DNA of 13,845 nt from CAJQQY01 sp964352225 (GCA_964352225.1 CAYGRM010000167.1:1-13845), one strand, 5' to 3'; counted from the first letter of the stretch, positions 7,095 to 13,845 are shown. The notes: a model not told the origin generated them from the sequence alone. Numbers and translations are program-made.

Positions 7095-7449
7095 AAGGTA
7101 AAAGTAGAATAAAGTCTAATAAATTAGGCTCTAGATGATTTCATTTGGTTATTAAGTTATTGGTTAATGAGTTATTAGTCGTACAATCTTTAGAAGTACC
7201 CTTTTGGAAATAACTTAATAATCAATAACTCAATAACTTTTAATAAATGACCAAATGAATTCATCTAGAACCATAAATTAACATTTTGATTTTTAAAAAT
7301 GGACAAACATTTTTCTATCTTTAATCAATACTATTTGAGAAAACTCTTCTTCACATCACTAGAAAAATTAAATGTCCTTTAATTTTTACTACCAAGTTGA
7401 GTTTTATTTACAATTAATCTAAAGATTCTTTTCTGAAAATAAAACTTGT
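7095..7449. other. Divergent intergenic spacer, 355 nt
   Basis: This stretch separates two divergent genes and must hold both promoters. Its left half is the 146-bp palindromic element described separately. To the right, TATCTTTA (7316-7323, plus strand) matches the Bacteroidota -7 consensus at all but the last base, but no clear TTTG lies 19-21 nt upstream, so it is only a weak promoter candidate. It would leave a leader of about 120 nt before the ATG at 7450. No small gene is apparent. Confidence 0.5.
7127..7272. repeat. 146-bp palindromic element, MITE-like
   Basis: The outer arms 7127-7149 and 7250-7272 are inverted copies with about 21 of 23 matches (CTAGATGAnTTCATTTGGT core). The inner sequence is also roughly self-complementary, built of TTATTAAGTTATT-like words on the left and AATAACTCAATAACTT on the right, so the whole element can fold into one long hairpin. 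There is no open reading frame and no transposase. It lies 32 nt upstream of the phosphotransferase start codon. The inner left half resembles 1179-1250. No clear target-site duplication is visible. Confidence 0.75.
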
Positions 7450-9060
7450 ATGCAACCCTTTAAAATTATCACACTTATTGGTTTTCTATTCTTCTCTTTT
7501 TTTGCGATTTCACAAGAATACCAGTTCAATGGTAAGGTTTCGATCATAAATAGTCGAGTCGATAATGGGCCGATAAAATATGTCAAAGATGTAAAAATTA
7601 GCAATGAATTATCTCCTACGAGAATTACTGATTACAAAGGCCGTTTTGAATTAAATTTTATGGATGTTGAGCCTAATTCAATGGTCAATTTAAAAGTAGA
7701 AAAGAAAGGCTATGAAGTTGTCAATAAAGATGATTTAAATAATATATTAATTTCAAATAATCCATCTATTCGTATTTTTTTAGCAGAGGAAGGTATGTTG
7801 GAAAAAATGGAAAAAAGGCTTTTTAAATTTAGCCTAAGAGAGATAGGGAAAAGAAAAGATTCCATTTTTCATTTACTTAATTTGATTGCAGTATCAGAAG
7901 ATTATATTTTGGAAGAATTAGAAAATAATTTTGGACAGAAAATTTCAGATGAAATGGAGGCCAAATTATTATTAAATCAATCCATCAAAGACTTAGAGCA
8001 AGAGCTACCTGAATTGATTCATGACTTGGTGGTGATTAATTTAGACTTTGCTTCTGATCAATACAAAAAAGCCTTTGAGTTGTTTACCCAAAATCAGTTA
8101 GAGAAAGCGCTTGAAGCTTTAGATGAAAAAGAATTAGATACCTCTTTTGATAATATTTTAACGAGTATCAAACAGGCAAAAGAAACTCCTGAATCCTATG
8201 AAAAAATAATAAGCATCCGTCAAGTCCAAATTGAAAATGTGATTGAAAGCTATGAGTTAAAAAGTACCCTTCTGAAATTTGCATTTAAGTTTTCAGCAGC
8301 TGAGGATTTGGAAAGTAAAATTGCAGAGATGAAATCTACCCTAATTTATGATCAGTCACCCATCGTTAGGAATGATCAACCTGAACTCGAAGATAATGAG
8401 GAGGTTAACCAGACTGTAAATATCTTGTTAGAAGATACTATGCAGTTAGCTTTAATCGATACGAATTGGGTAGAAATAGAGATGGAAAATGAAGTCTCTG
8501 CGAAAGGGGAGGAAGAAGTGGAAATGACTGGAGAGCCAAAGGCAAACACTATTTTAGAAACACTACCAAATGACTCAGGGGCGAAAATTTTAGGGGCTGA
8601 TTTTGAGAATACATTATTCTTATTGAGAGATGCTAAACGAAAAGAAATCCCCATTTATGAGCAACCAACTCCGATTTTGGTAGCTGCCGAAAAGGTAATC
8701 AATACCAGCCCTAGCGATCCCGCTGTGGTCGAAAGTGAAATAGAATGGTTGGAGTTTTCGGAGGTAAGTCAACTGGATGATTCAGCCAATACTTCCTCCA
8801 AAAAGGAAAATGAAAAAGTGGCAAATGATTTGGGAAAAAATGTTTTTTCGGAGCTTATCGAATCTAATTATCAATCATATGCCATCACTAAAAAAACAAG
8901 TTTAAGGCAAGGGCCGACAGCGTCCTCTAAAGTCTTAAAAAGACTGAAAGTTGGGGCGGAAGTGCAAGTAATTGATCAAGTAGACCGGTACTGGAGTAAA
9001 GCGATTTTTAATGGAGAAGTAGGGTATGTAAAAGTATTGTTATTAGAAAAAATAAACTAA
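7450..9060 (+). CDS. Exported modular protein with C-terminal bacterial SH3 domain
   Basis: A 536-residue protein I cannot name. The signal peptide covers about 1-21 (ending FAIS before Gln22). Residues 23-112 form a beta-rich region resembling a carboxypeptidase regulatory-like domain (VKDVKIS, ITDYKGRFELNF, VEKKGYEVV). Residues 115-300 are mostly helical, with one TPR-like stretch at about 204-225 (YKKAFELFTQNQLEKALEAL). Residues 305-470 are acidic and low in complexity, likely a flexible linker. Residues 476-536 are a bacterial SH3 domain (TSLRQGPTASSKVLKRL, VQVIDQVDRYW, GEVGYVKVLLLE). SH3 domains of this type often bind cell-wall material or mediate envelope protein contacts, so a periplasmic scaffold is a reasonable guess. 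The product has no cysteine and no catalytic motif. Its stop overlaps the stop of the convergent DUF547 gene by 4 nt. Confidence 0.85.
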   Translation: MQPFKIITLIGFLFFSFFAISQEYQFNGKVSIINSRVDNGPIKYVKDVKISNELSPTRITDYKGRFELNFMDVEPNSMVNLKVEKKGYEVVNKDDLNNILISNNPSIRIFLAEEGMLEKMEKRLFKFSLREIGKRKDSIFHLLNLIAVSEDYILEELENNFGQKISDEMEAKLLLNQSIKDLEQELPELIHDLVVINLDFASDQYKKAFELFTQNQLEKALEALDEKELDTSFDNILTSIKQAKETPESYEKIISIRQVQIENVIESYELKSTLLKFAFKFSAAEDLESKIAEMKSTLIYDQSPIVRNDQPELEDNEEVNQTVNILLEDTMQLALIDTNWVEIEMENEVSAKGEEEVEMTGEPKANTILETLPNDSGAKILGADFENTLFLLRDAKRKEIPIYEQPTPILVAAEKVINTSPSDPAVVESEIEWLEFSEVSQLDDSANTSSKKENEKVANDLGKNVFSELIESNYQSYAITKKTSLRQGPTASSKVLKRLKVGAEVQVIDQVDRYWSKAIFNGEVGYVKVLLLEKIN

Positions 9061-9818
9061 AAATTATCTACATAATTCTCCAAATCTTCTTCCCAAGAAT
9101 ATGGTTTAAAAACCAGAGAATATCCCTTAGTTTTTATATTTAAATGTTCTGCTAATATTTGTTGTATTCCGCTTTTTCCACCAAAATCCGCTAAAAACCA
9201 TTTGAATAATTGGGTGAGGTGAATTTCTTTTTTCTCTTCTAAAATTTCGGTTTCTCCTTCCAAAAAAGAAAGTGTTGCCATTTGTAATTGAGCTTCGATA
9301 TTTTCCAAGGAATAAAATGCAATGGGCGGACAACTCTTTGCGCCACAATTTAAAGCAAAGTGAATTCGGTAATCAAGGGTGTTGACTGCAAGTTTTTTGA
9401 TCAATCTTTTAGTGAAAATGTTTGGCAAAAAACCTAAGGAGTACTTGTATCGATATTTTCTTAAAATCCCATGTTCAACATCATCAAGGCTAAATTTTTC
9501 ATCAGCAATATTGATTAGTTTTTTTCGGTAAATTTCTGGTTTATTGATTTGATTTACTCTCCTGAAAATTTGAAAAAAGGCGTTGTAAATATTTATCCAA
9601 AACGCTTTTTTGGCATCATCATTATTTAGATCTTTTTTTAATTGAGCAAGGGGAAATTTTTCTAATTGAATCAAGAAATCAAGATGTGATTGTTTGGTTT
9701 TAACCGACAGAAGAAGCTCTTCAGATATTTTATTGATAGACATTTGTTTTTTGTGTAAAGCTAAATCTTTAAATTTAAGATACAGAATAAGCGATACCAA
9801 GGGTGTGAATCGAAACAT
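9057..9818 (-). CDS. DUF547 domain protein
   Basis: A 253-residue protein of the DUF547 family (PF04784), whose function is not established. Family landmarks are KKAFWINIYNAF (about 70-81), FSLDDVEHGILR (109-120), and RIHFALNCGAKSCPP (151-165), where the Cys and His are well conserved and have suggested a papain/transglutaminase-like fold. The annotated start gives 25 residues (MFRFTPLVSLILYL...) before MSINKISEELLLS; Met26 is a strong alternative start, because the family usually begins near that point and neither ATG has a clear ribosome binding site. If Met1 is used, the N-terminus is weakly hydrophobic but does not form a convincing signal peptide. The gene is convergent with 7450-9060, with TAG and TAA stops interlocked in CTAA, and divergent from ccmB. 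Confidence 0.9.
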   Translation of the reverse strand: MFRFTPLVSLILYLKFKDLALHKKQMSINKISEELLLSVKTKQSHLDFLIQLEKFPLAQLKKDLNNDDAKKAFWINIYNAFFQIFRRVNQINKPEIYRKKLINIADEKFSLDDVEHGILRKYRYKYSLGFLPNIFTKRLIKKLAVNTLDYRIHFALNCGAKSCPPIAFYSLENIEAQLQMATLSFLEGETEILEEKKEIHLTQLFKWFLADFGGKSGIQQILAEHLNIKTKGYSLVFKPYSWEEDLENYVDNF

Positions 9819-9841
9819 GTAATTAATATGTAAAAATTGCA

Positions 9842-9900
9842 GGTTTCAAGGAAGAAGTAGGCAACAAATCGCTAGTTTTTCATGGTAAATCCTTGAAACC
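9842..9900. repeat. 11-bp perfect inverted repeat in the divergent spacer before ccmB
   Basis: GGTTTCAAGGA (9842-9852) and TCCTTGAAACC (9890-9900) are perfect inverted copies separated by 37 nt. They lie between the divergent DUF547 gene and ccmB, ending 16 nt before the ccmB ATG. They could be a hairpin in a leader, a pair of half-sites for a regulator, or a small dispersed repeat. TAAATTCG at 9905-9912 is a near match to the -7 consensus but lies only a few bases before the ATG, so I do not call it a promoter. Confidence 0.5.
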
Positions 9901-9916
9901 AATGTAAATTCGCAGC

Positions 9917-10576
9917 ATGAATACATTTCAAGAAATATGGTTTCTTTTTCGCAAAGAGCTTACGCTCGAATTCAGGCAAAAGTATGCAATAAGTGGAATT
10001 TTGTTATATGTTTTTTCAACCATATTTGTTGTTTACACGTCTACCTTTGATGCAGGACCAAAGCAATGGAATATTCTTTTTTGGATCATTGTATTATTCG
10101 CTAGTGTGAATACTGCGGCTAAAAGTTTTGTGCAAGAGAGTGGTACTCGTCAATTGTACTATTATACCTTAGTCAATCCAATTGCGATTATTATATCAAA
10201 AATGCTATACAATACGTTACTTTTGTTGGCATTAAATTTTTTAGCTTATGGCGTTTTTAGTTTAGTGTTGGGGAGTCCGGTTCGAGATTTACAATTGTTT
10301 TTTATTGCAATATTTTTAGCTAGTTTAGGCTTTTCGATTACGTTTACATTTATCTCAGCTATTTCTTCTAAGGCAGATAATAGTGCAAGTTTGATGGCGA
10401 TTTTGGGTTTTCCTATTATCATTCCGATATTGATGGAATTAGTTAAGGTTTCACAAAATGCTTTGCCAGGGAGTTTTGATTCAGCGATAAATGAAGATAT
10501 TATGATTTTGTTAGCGATTGATTTGATGTTGGGAGGAGCGGCTTTGATGTTGTTTCCTTTTTTATGGAGAGATTGA
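9917..10576 (+). CDS. ccmB: Haem exporter subunit CcmB
   Basis: CcmB is the membrane subunit of the CcmAB ABC transporter of System I cytochrome c maturation, which drives release of holo-CcmE from CcmC and so supplies haem for attachment to apocytochromes. The 219 residues match the usual length of about 220. The N-terminus WFLFRKELTLEFRQKYAISGILL is typical of the family (given here as WFLFRKELTLEF and QKYAISGILL). Six membrane segments lie at about 24-42, 52-70, 94-118, 127-149, 157-176 and 195-215. The conserved LFASVNTAAKSFVQE follows segment two and QLYYYTLVNP precedes segment three. The ATPase partner gene ccmA is not in the window and is presumably elsewhere. The ccmC-like gene follows after 178 nt, a gap filled partly by a palindromic repeat. 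Confidence 0.93.
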   Translation: MNTFQEIWFLFRKELTLEFRQKYAISGILLYVFSTIFVVYTSTFDAGPKQWNILFWIIVLFASVNTAAKSFVQESGTRQLYYYTLVNPIAIIISKMLYNTLLLLALNFLAYGVFSLVLGSPVRDLQLFFIAIFLASLGFSITFTFISAISSKADNSASLMAILGFPIIIPILMELVKVSQNALPGSFDSAINEDIMILLAIDLMLGGAALMLFPFLWRD

Positions 10577-10613
10577 TAGACCAAAGATTTGATAGAATAA
10601 CACAGAATATTTT

Positions 10614-10686
10614 ACCACAGATTACACAGATTAGTTCGGATTTTATTTACTTGGTTTAATCTGAAAAAAATTGTGTAATCTGTGGT
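10614..10686. repeat. Palindromic repeat ACCACAGATTACACA inside the ccm gene run
   Basis: ACCACAGATTACACA (10614-10628) and TGTGTAATCTGTGGT (10672-10686) are perfect 15-nt inverted copies. An inner AGATTA/TAATCT pair adds to the symmetry, and the flanks (ATTTT left, GAAAA right) are also roughly complementary. It fills much of the 178-nt gap between ccmB and the ccmC-like gene. I recall palindromes of this kind (CCACAGATTACACAGATT) as dispersed intergenic repeats in several bacterial groups including Bacteroidota. The CACAGATT/AATCTGTG words recur in the element at 5116-5204. Confidence 0.75.
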
Positions 10687-10754
10687 GAAAAAAATAACGT
10701 AGATTTTTTAATTAAGAAGCTTGATGCTAAAACTACACTAAATTCAAAGAAATT

Positions 10755-11816
10755 ATGGAGAAAAAATTATGGTGGAAATTACTCTGTGTACCCATTTTGA
10801 TGTACGTAATTATTATGGGACTTTCCATGCCATTGAGTCCAGGAATCACTTCGATGTCAATATTTACTGCATCGACTGGCGAAACCTTTACGGTAAAAAT
10901 TACGACTTATAATACTTTTCACACCCAAGCAAAAGAGGTGAAAGCTCGCTTGCGAAAAGATAGCACGCTCTTTATTGCTGCTCAAAATGTCAAGGTGCTC
11001 GACGATAATCATCTGGAAGCTACTTTTGCTATTCCAGCTTTTATGCCTTCCTCCAAAGAACAAGAAAGATTCTCTGTCGATGTAGATAATGATCTGGATG
11101 GTTATGGAACCTTGCCTGGGAAATTTGTGATCAAGCAAAGTGTTATTGATAGTTTGGAAGGAACTAAGGTTTGGAAAAATACGGACTTTGGAGACTTAAG
11201 TGAACGAAGTACTAATTTTCCATTTAGAGGGCTTTTGTATGAAACGATTCGAAATACATTTTTCCATGTTCCTTTATGGTTCGCCATGTTGTTTTTATTT
11301 ATAGGTGCAACTTGGAATAGCTTTATGTATCTCCGAACTCAGGATCCCGATCGAGATCGAAAAGCTCAAGTACTAACCTTGGTTGGATTACTCTTTGGTG
11401 TTTTGGGAATTGTAACTGGAATGCTTTGGGCAAAATCTACTTGGGGAACTTATTGGACTTGGAAGGAGATCAAATTAAATATGACCGCAATTGCCCTGTT
11501 GATTTATTTCGCTTATTTCGTTTTGCGAAATGCATTTGATGACTTGGAAAAACGAGCGAGAATTGCTGCAGTTTACAATGTATTTGCCTTTGTGGCTGCC
11601 TTAGTTTTGATCAATGTAATTCCAAGAATGACCGATAGTAGTTTGCATCCAGGCAATGGTGGAAATCCAGCTTTTGGAAGTGAGGATATGGATAATACCT
11701 TGCGGATGGTTTTCTATCCAGCGATTATCGGCTGGACGCTTTTGGGATTTTGGATTGCGACGATTTATTATAGGTTGTTGAATATTGAGGAGAAGTATTT
11801 GGAGCGGGAGGATTGA
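10755..11816 (+). CDS. ccmC: CcmC/CcsA-family haem-handling protein with enlarged periplasmic segment
   Basis: This inner-membrane protein of the HMA (haem-handling) superfamily most likely loads haem onto CcmE. Six membrane segments are visible: about 11-28, 168-190, 205-224, 242-259, 271-290 and 318-338. The tryptophan-rich loop is WGTYWTW at 230-236, flanked by two candidate haem-ligand histidines, His171 in TFFHVPLW and His298 in SSLHPGNGG, matching the CcmC arrangement. The usual acidic residue after the last Trp (WxWD) is Lys237, with Glu238 next. At 353 residues it is about 100 longer than typical CcmC. The extra length is a soluble stretch at about 29-165 between segments one and two, beta-rich and acidic near 107-118. 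The position between ccmB and ccmD supports CcmC over a System II CcsA. Confidence 0.88.
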   Translation: MEKKLWWKLLCVPILMYVIIMGLSMPLSPGITSMSIFTASTGETFTVKITTYNTFHTQAKEVKARLRKDSTLFIAAQNVKVLDDNHLEATFAIPAFMPSSKEQERFSVDVDNDLDGYGTLPGKFVIKQSVIDSLEGTKVWKNTDFGDLSERSTNFPFRGLLYETIRNTFFHVPLWFAMLFLFIGATWNSFMYLRTQDPDRDRKAQVLTLVGLLFGVLGIVTGMLWAKSTWGTYWTWKEIKLNMTAIALLIYFAYFVLRNAFDDLEKRARIAAVYNVFAFVAALVLINVIPRMTDSSLHPGNGGNPAFGSEDMDNTLRMVFYPAIIGWTLLGFWIATIYYRLLNIEEKYLERED

Positions 11817-11827
11817 CTTTCTGAATA

Positions 11828-11970
11828 ATGACTTTCGAACTGTTTGTTGCTTGTCGAAGATCCCAAAATATTAACTCAGAAGAAAACACTTTGCAAATTT
11901 CTGAAAAATTGATTGCAGGAATATACTTTGCACAAGTATTTAGAAATGCCGGAGAAGTGCTAATGAAGAA
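11828..11970 (+). CDS. Doubtful reading frame truncated by the assembly gap
   Basis: An ATG at 11828, just after the ccmC stop, opens 47 codons (MTFELFVACRRSQN...) that run into the N block. I recognise no family, and the minus strand is also open over the same stretch, so this may be non-coding. After the gap, one frame stays open from 11982 to a TAA at 12048-12050, which could be its end if the true gap length permits. Near the gap, TATACTTTG at about 11922-11930 resembles a Bacteroidota -7 box, so this stretch may instead be a promoter region for something lost in the gap. Confidence 0.15.
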
Positions 11971-11980
11971 NNNNNNNNNN
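11971..11980. other. Assembly gap (10 N)
   Basis: Ten unknown bases lie in the 298-nt spacer between the ccmC-like gene and ccmD. A round number of 10 is usual for a scaffold gap of unknown size, so the true spacer may be longer or shorter and could hide a short gene or repeat. Confidence 0.95.
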
Positions 11981-12066
11981 TTTACTAAGATTTAGATTTT
12001 ATAAAGAGTTGCAAAAGAAAACTCTCTTAGAAACATCTCTTATTAGGTAAAATAAACATTAGTTTC

Positions 12067-12098
12067 TTTGTAAAATAAAAAAAATTCACTCACATTTG
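12067..12098 (+). promoter_or_regulatory. Candidate Bacteroidota-type promoter for ccmD and glutamate dehydrogenase
   Basis: TTTG (12067-12070) is followed after 20 nt by CACATTTG (12091-12098), close to the Bacteroidota consensus TTTG-N19-21-TAnnTTTG with only the first base of the -7 box off. A transcript would begin near 12105, leaving about 10 nt before the ccmD ATG. It would let ccmD and the dehydrogenase be expressed apart from ccmB and ccmC. Confidence 0.4.
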
Positions 12099-12114
12099 CC
12101 AATCATTTAAAAGT

Positions 12115-12318
12115 ATGAAAAAGTTCTTAATCGTATTATTTTCTATTTTATGGACAATTGATTTGTCCGCACAAACTGAAAATTTAGATTTCATGCATAG
12201 CACAGGAAAAATTTATGTAGTGATTGCTGTACTTGTTGCTATCTTTCTTGGAATCATTGGATTTTTGGTTTTTCTGGAACGTAAACTAACCAAATTAGAA
12301 TCACTTATAGAAGAATAA
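12115..12318 (+). CDS. ccmD: CcmD-like small membrane protein
   Basis: A 67-residue protein. In System I, CcmD is a small membrane protein that holds CcmC and CcmE with the CcmAB transporter and is needed for release of haem-loaded CcmE. Here residues 1-20 look like a signal peptide (ending LSA before Gln20), then a short outside segment with FMHSTGKIYVV at about 26-36, a membrane helix at 33-54, and a charged cytoplasmic tail (LERKLTKLESLIEE) likely to form a helix or coiled coil. HSTGKIYVV followed by one helix and a K/E tail fits the CcmD family form found in Bacteroidota; the added N-terminal signal-like helix is unlike E. coli CcmD. The dehydrogenase ATG is 6 nt after its stop. Confidence 0.8.
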   Translation: MKKFLIVLFSILWTIDLSAQTENLDFMHSTGKIYVVIAVLVAIFLGIIGFLVFLERKLTKLESLIEE

Positions 12319-12324
12319 AAATCA

Positions 12325-13740
12325 ATGACAAGAGAACCTAACTTTTTAGAAAGTGTCAGCCGGAATTTTGACAAGGCCGCTGGACTTACCGATTTGCCAA
12401 AAGGATTATTGGCTCAAATCAAAGCTTGTAACTCCGTTTATCAAATGCGCTTCCCCGTGAGAGTGGGTAAAGACTACCAAGTCATCGAAGCTTACCGAGT
12501 GCAACACAGTCACCACAGATTACCAACTAAAGGTGGAATTCGCTATAGCCAAAAAGTAACTCAAGATGAAGTCATGGCATTGGCTTCATTGATGACTTAT
12601 AAATGTGCTATTGTTGATGTTCCTTTTGGTGGCGCTAAAGGTGGTGTAAAAATTTCTCCAAGAGAATACACTCCTGCCCAATTGCAAAAAATCACTCGAC
12701 GATATACTGCTGAGTTGGTTCGGAAAAATTTCATTGGTCCTGGAATTGATGTTCCTGCACCTGATTATGGAACAGGTTCTAGGGAAATGGCATGGATACT
12801 TGATACTTACATGACTTTCAAAGGTGGTGAAATCGATGCTGCTGGATGTGTAACCGGAAAACCAGTAACGCAACACGGTATTTCAGGAAGAACAGAGGCG
12901 ACTGGTCGAGGTGTTTTTTATTCGATCCGTGAGGCAATGAGTCATGCTGATGATATGAAAGAACTTGGATTGACTACTGGTACTGAAGGCAAAACGATGG
13001 CTGTTCAAGGTATGGGGAATGTAGGGCATTATACTGCCATGATTTCTCAGCAAGAAGGCGGTGTAAAAATCATTTGTGTTGCTGAGTATGAAGGAGCAAT
13101 TTATAGTGAAGATGGAATCGACTTTGATAAATTAGTAAAGCATAGAAAGAAGACAGGATCTATCTTAGATTTCCCAGGGGCTAAAAATATGAAAAGTCGG
13201 AAAGATGTATTGACGGTAAAATGCGACATCTTAGTTCCTGCCGCTTTGGAAGGTCAAATTCACAAAGGTAACGCCAATCAAGTAAAAGCAAAAATTATTG
13301 CTGAAGCTGCCAATGGACCGGTTACTGCTGACGCAGAAGAAATTTTGTTGAAGAAAAATGTATTGATCATTCCTGATATGTATTGTAATGCAGGTGGTGT
13401 GACAGTTTCTTACTTTGAGTGGTTGAAAAATTTATCTCATATGAGATTTGGTCGAATGGAAAAAAGATTTGATCAAGCTCGATATATGGATTTAGTAGGT
13501 AAGATTGAAGAATCTACGGGCAAATCGATTGGAGTAAAAGAGAAAAACTTTTTGACTCGTGGTGCTGATGAAATTGATTTAGTAAGATCAGGATTGGAGG
13601 AAACGATGGTTATGGCTTACGATCAAATTAGAATGATCAAAAAACGTAAGAAAAGTGTGGAAGATTTACGTTCAGCAGCATTTATCAATGCTTTGAATAA
13701 AATCAGTAGCGATTATTTGTCTTTGGGTATTTTCCCATAA
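12325..13740 (+). CDS. Glutamate dehydrogenase (Glu/Leu/Phe/Val dehydrogenase family)
   Basis: This cytosolic enzyme interconverts glutamate with 2-oxoglutarate and ammonia using NAD(P). The 471 residues carry the family landmarks: the substrate-binding region RLPTKGGIRY (65-74) and LMTYKCA (89-95), the catalytic lysine Lys105 in PFGGAKGGV, the catalytic aspartate Asp147 in PAPDYGTG, the second-domain entry GRTEATGRGV (188-197), and the Rossmann motif VQGMGNVG (227-234). Further matches are PAALEGQI and IAEAANGPVT (325-334), then NAGGVTVSYFEW (355-366). The sequence favours glutamate over Leu/Phe/Val as substrate (Lys69, Lys93), but cofactor choice is not settled. Length is somewhat above the usual 410-450, with extra sequence near 370-410. 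It sits 6 nt after ccmD and is followed by a terminator, so it closes the transcript. Confidence 0.93.
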   Translation: MTREPNFLESVSRNFDKAAGLTDLPKGLLAQIKACNSVYQMRFPVRVGKDYQVIEAYRVQHSHHRLPTKGGIRYSQKVTQDEVMALASLMTYKCAIVDVPFGGAKGGVKISPREYTPAQLQKITRRYTAELVRKNFIGPGIDVPAPDYGTGSREMAWILDTYMTFKGGEIDAAGCVTGKPVTQHGISGRTEATGRGVFYSIREAMSHADDMKELGLTTGTEGKTMAVQGMGNVGHYTAMISQQEGGVKIICVAEYEGAIYSEDGIDFDKLVKHRKKTGSILDFPGAKNMKSRKDVLTVKCDILVPAALEGQIHKGNANQVKAKIIAEAANGPVTADAEEILLKKNVLIIPDMYCNAGGVTVSYFEWLKNLSHMRFGRMEKRFDQARYMDLVGKIEESTGKSIGVKEKNFLTRGADEIDLVRSGLEETMVMAYDQIRMIKKRKKSVEDLRSAAFINALNKISSDYLSLGIFP

Positions 13741-13768
13741 GCTAATTTCGTTTTTTGAAAAAATAAGG

Positions 13769-13806
13769 AAAGCCAACTTCGAGAGGAGTTGACTTTTTTG
13801 TTTTTG
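13769..13806 (+). terminator. Rho-independent terminator after glutamate dehydrogenase
   Basis: AAAGCCAACTTC (13769-13780) pairs with GGAGTTGACTTT (13785-13796) through a GAGA loop, with one C-A mismatch and one G-U pair. A run of T with a single G follows directly. It begins 28 nt after the dehydrogenase stop codon. The matching A-run on the left makes it possibly active in both directions. Confidence 0.85.
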
Positions 13807-13845
13807 GTGAAGAGGTTAGAAAATGTTTTAAAACAAATAGGAAAA

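Noticed and set aside
7127..7272. Insertion sequence or CRISPR-like repeat
   Set aside because: There is no transposase frame and no regularly spaced direct repeats; it is a single palindromic element.
11953..11970. Possible 5' end of a tRNA-Ser (GGAGAAGTGC...) before the N gap
   Set aside because: The D-loop lacks the A14 and GG landmarks and no complementary CTTCTCC acceptor strand is visible after the gap; a tRNA cannot be supported.
12586..12876. Open minus-strand frame opposite glutamate dehydrogenase
   Set aside because: It lies opposite the catalytic core of a clear enzyme gene; its product shows no family features.

Overview
The window is AT-rich DNA from a Bacteroidota bacterium, most likely of the Cytophagales/Cyclobacteriaceae type. 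This placement is inferred from four things: signal peptides ending in A/G/S followed by Gln, a CarboxypepD_reg-like/plug/beta-barrel outer-membrane protein, a LytS-type kinase followed by a response regulator, and promoter-like sequences resembling TTTG-N20-TAnnTTTG in place of sigma70 boxes. Ribosome binding sites are weak or absent. There are no rRNA genes, CRISPR arrays or transposase genes, and no tRNA that can be supported. One run of 10 N (11971-11980) marks an assembly gap.

Left part (1-4841, all on the minus strand, reading right to left): two tandemly duplicated small exported proteins of unknown function, a TonB-receptor-like outer-membrane beta-barrel protein, a membrane-bound LytS/YehU-type histidine kinase, and the first codons of its response regulator, which runs off the left edge. 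This looks like an envelope-sensing cassette, but the functional link is inferred from gene order only.

Middle part (5219-7094, minus): a probable two-gene operon of a choline/aminoglycoside-kinase-fold phosphotransferase followed by an SseA-type 3-mercaptopyruvate sulfurtransferase. Divergent from it, 7450-9060 (plus) encodes an exported modular protein with an N-terminal beta-sandwich-like region, a long helical region, an acidic linker and a C-terminal bacterial SH3 domain. Its stop overlaps the stop of a convergent DUF547 gene (9057-9818, minus).

Right part (9917-13740, plus): part of a System I cytochrome c maturation locus, with ccmB, a CcmC/CcsA-like haem-handling protein carrying a large extra periplasmic segment, and a small CcmD-like protein. 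A hexameric-type glutamate dehydrogenase follows, 6 nt after ccmD, and ends in a good rho-independent terminator. No ccmA, ccmE, ccmF, ccmG or ccmH is present in the window.

The spacers are rich in palindromic repeats: a 19-bp perfect inverted repeat (1107-1167), a second inverted repeat (1186-1250) whose core resembles part of a 146-bp palindrome at 7127-7272, an imperfect palindrome at 5116-5204, and one at 10614-10686 inside the ccm gene run. These look like dispersed non-coding elements. I did not find a convincing new defence or mobile system; the least understood parts are the duplicated exported proteins, the modular SH3 protein and the palindromic elements.
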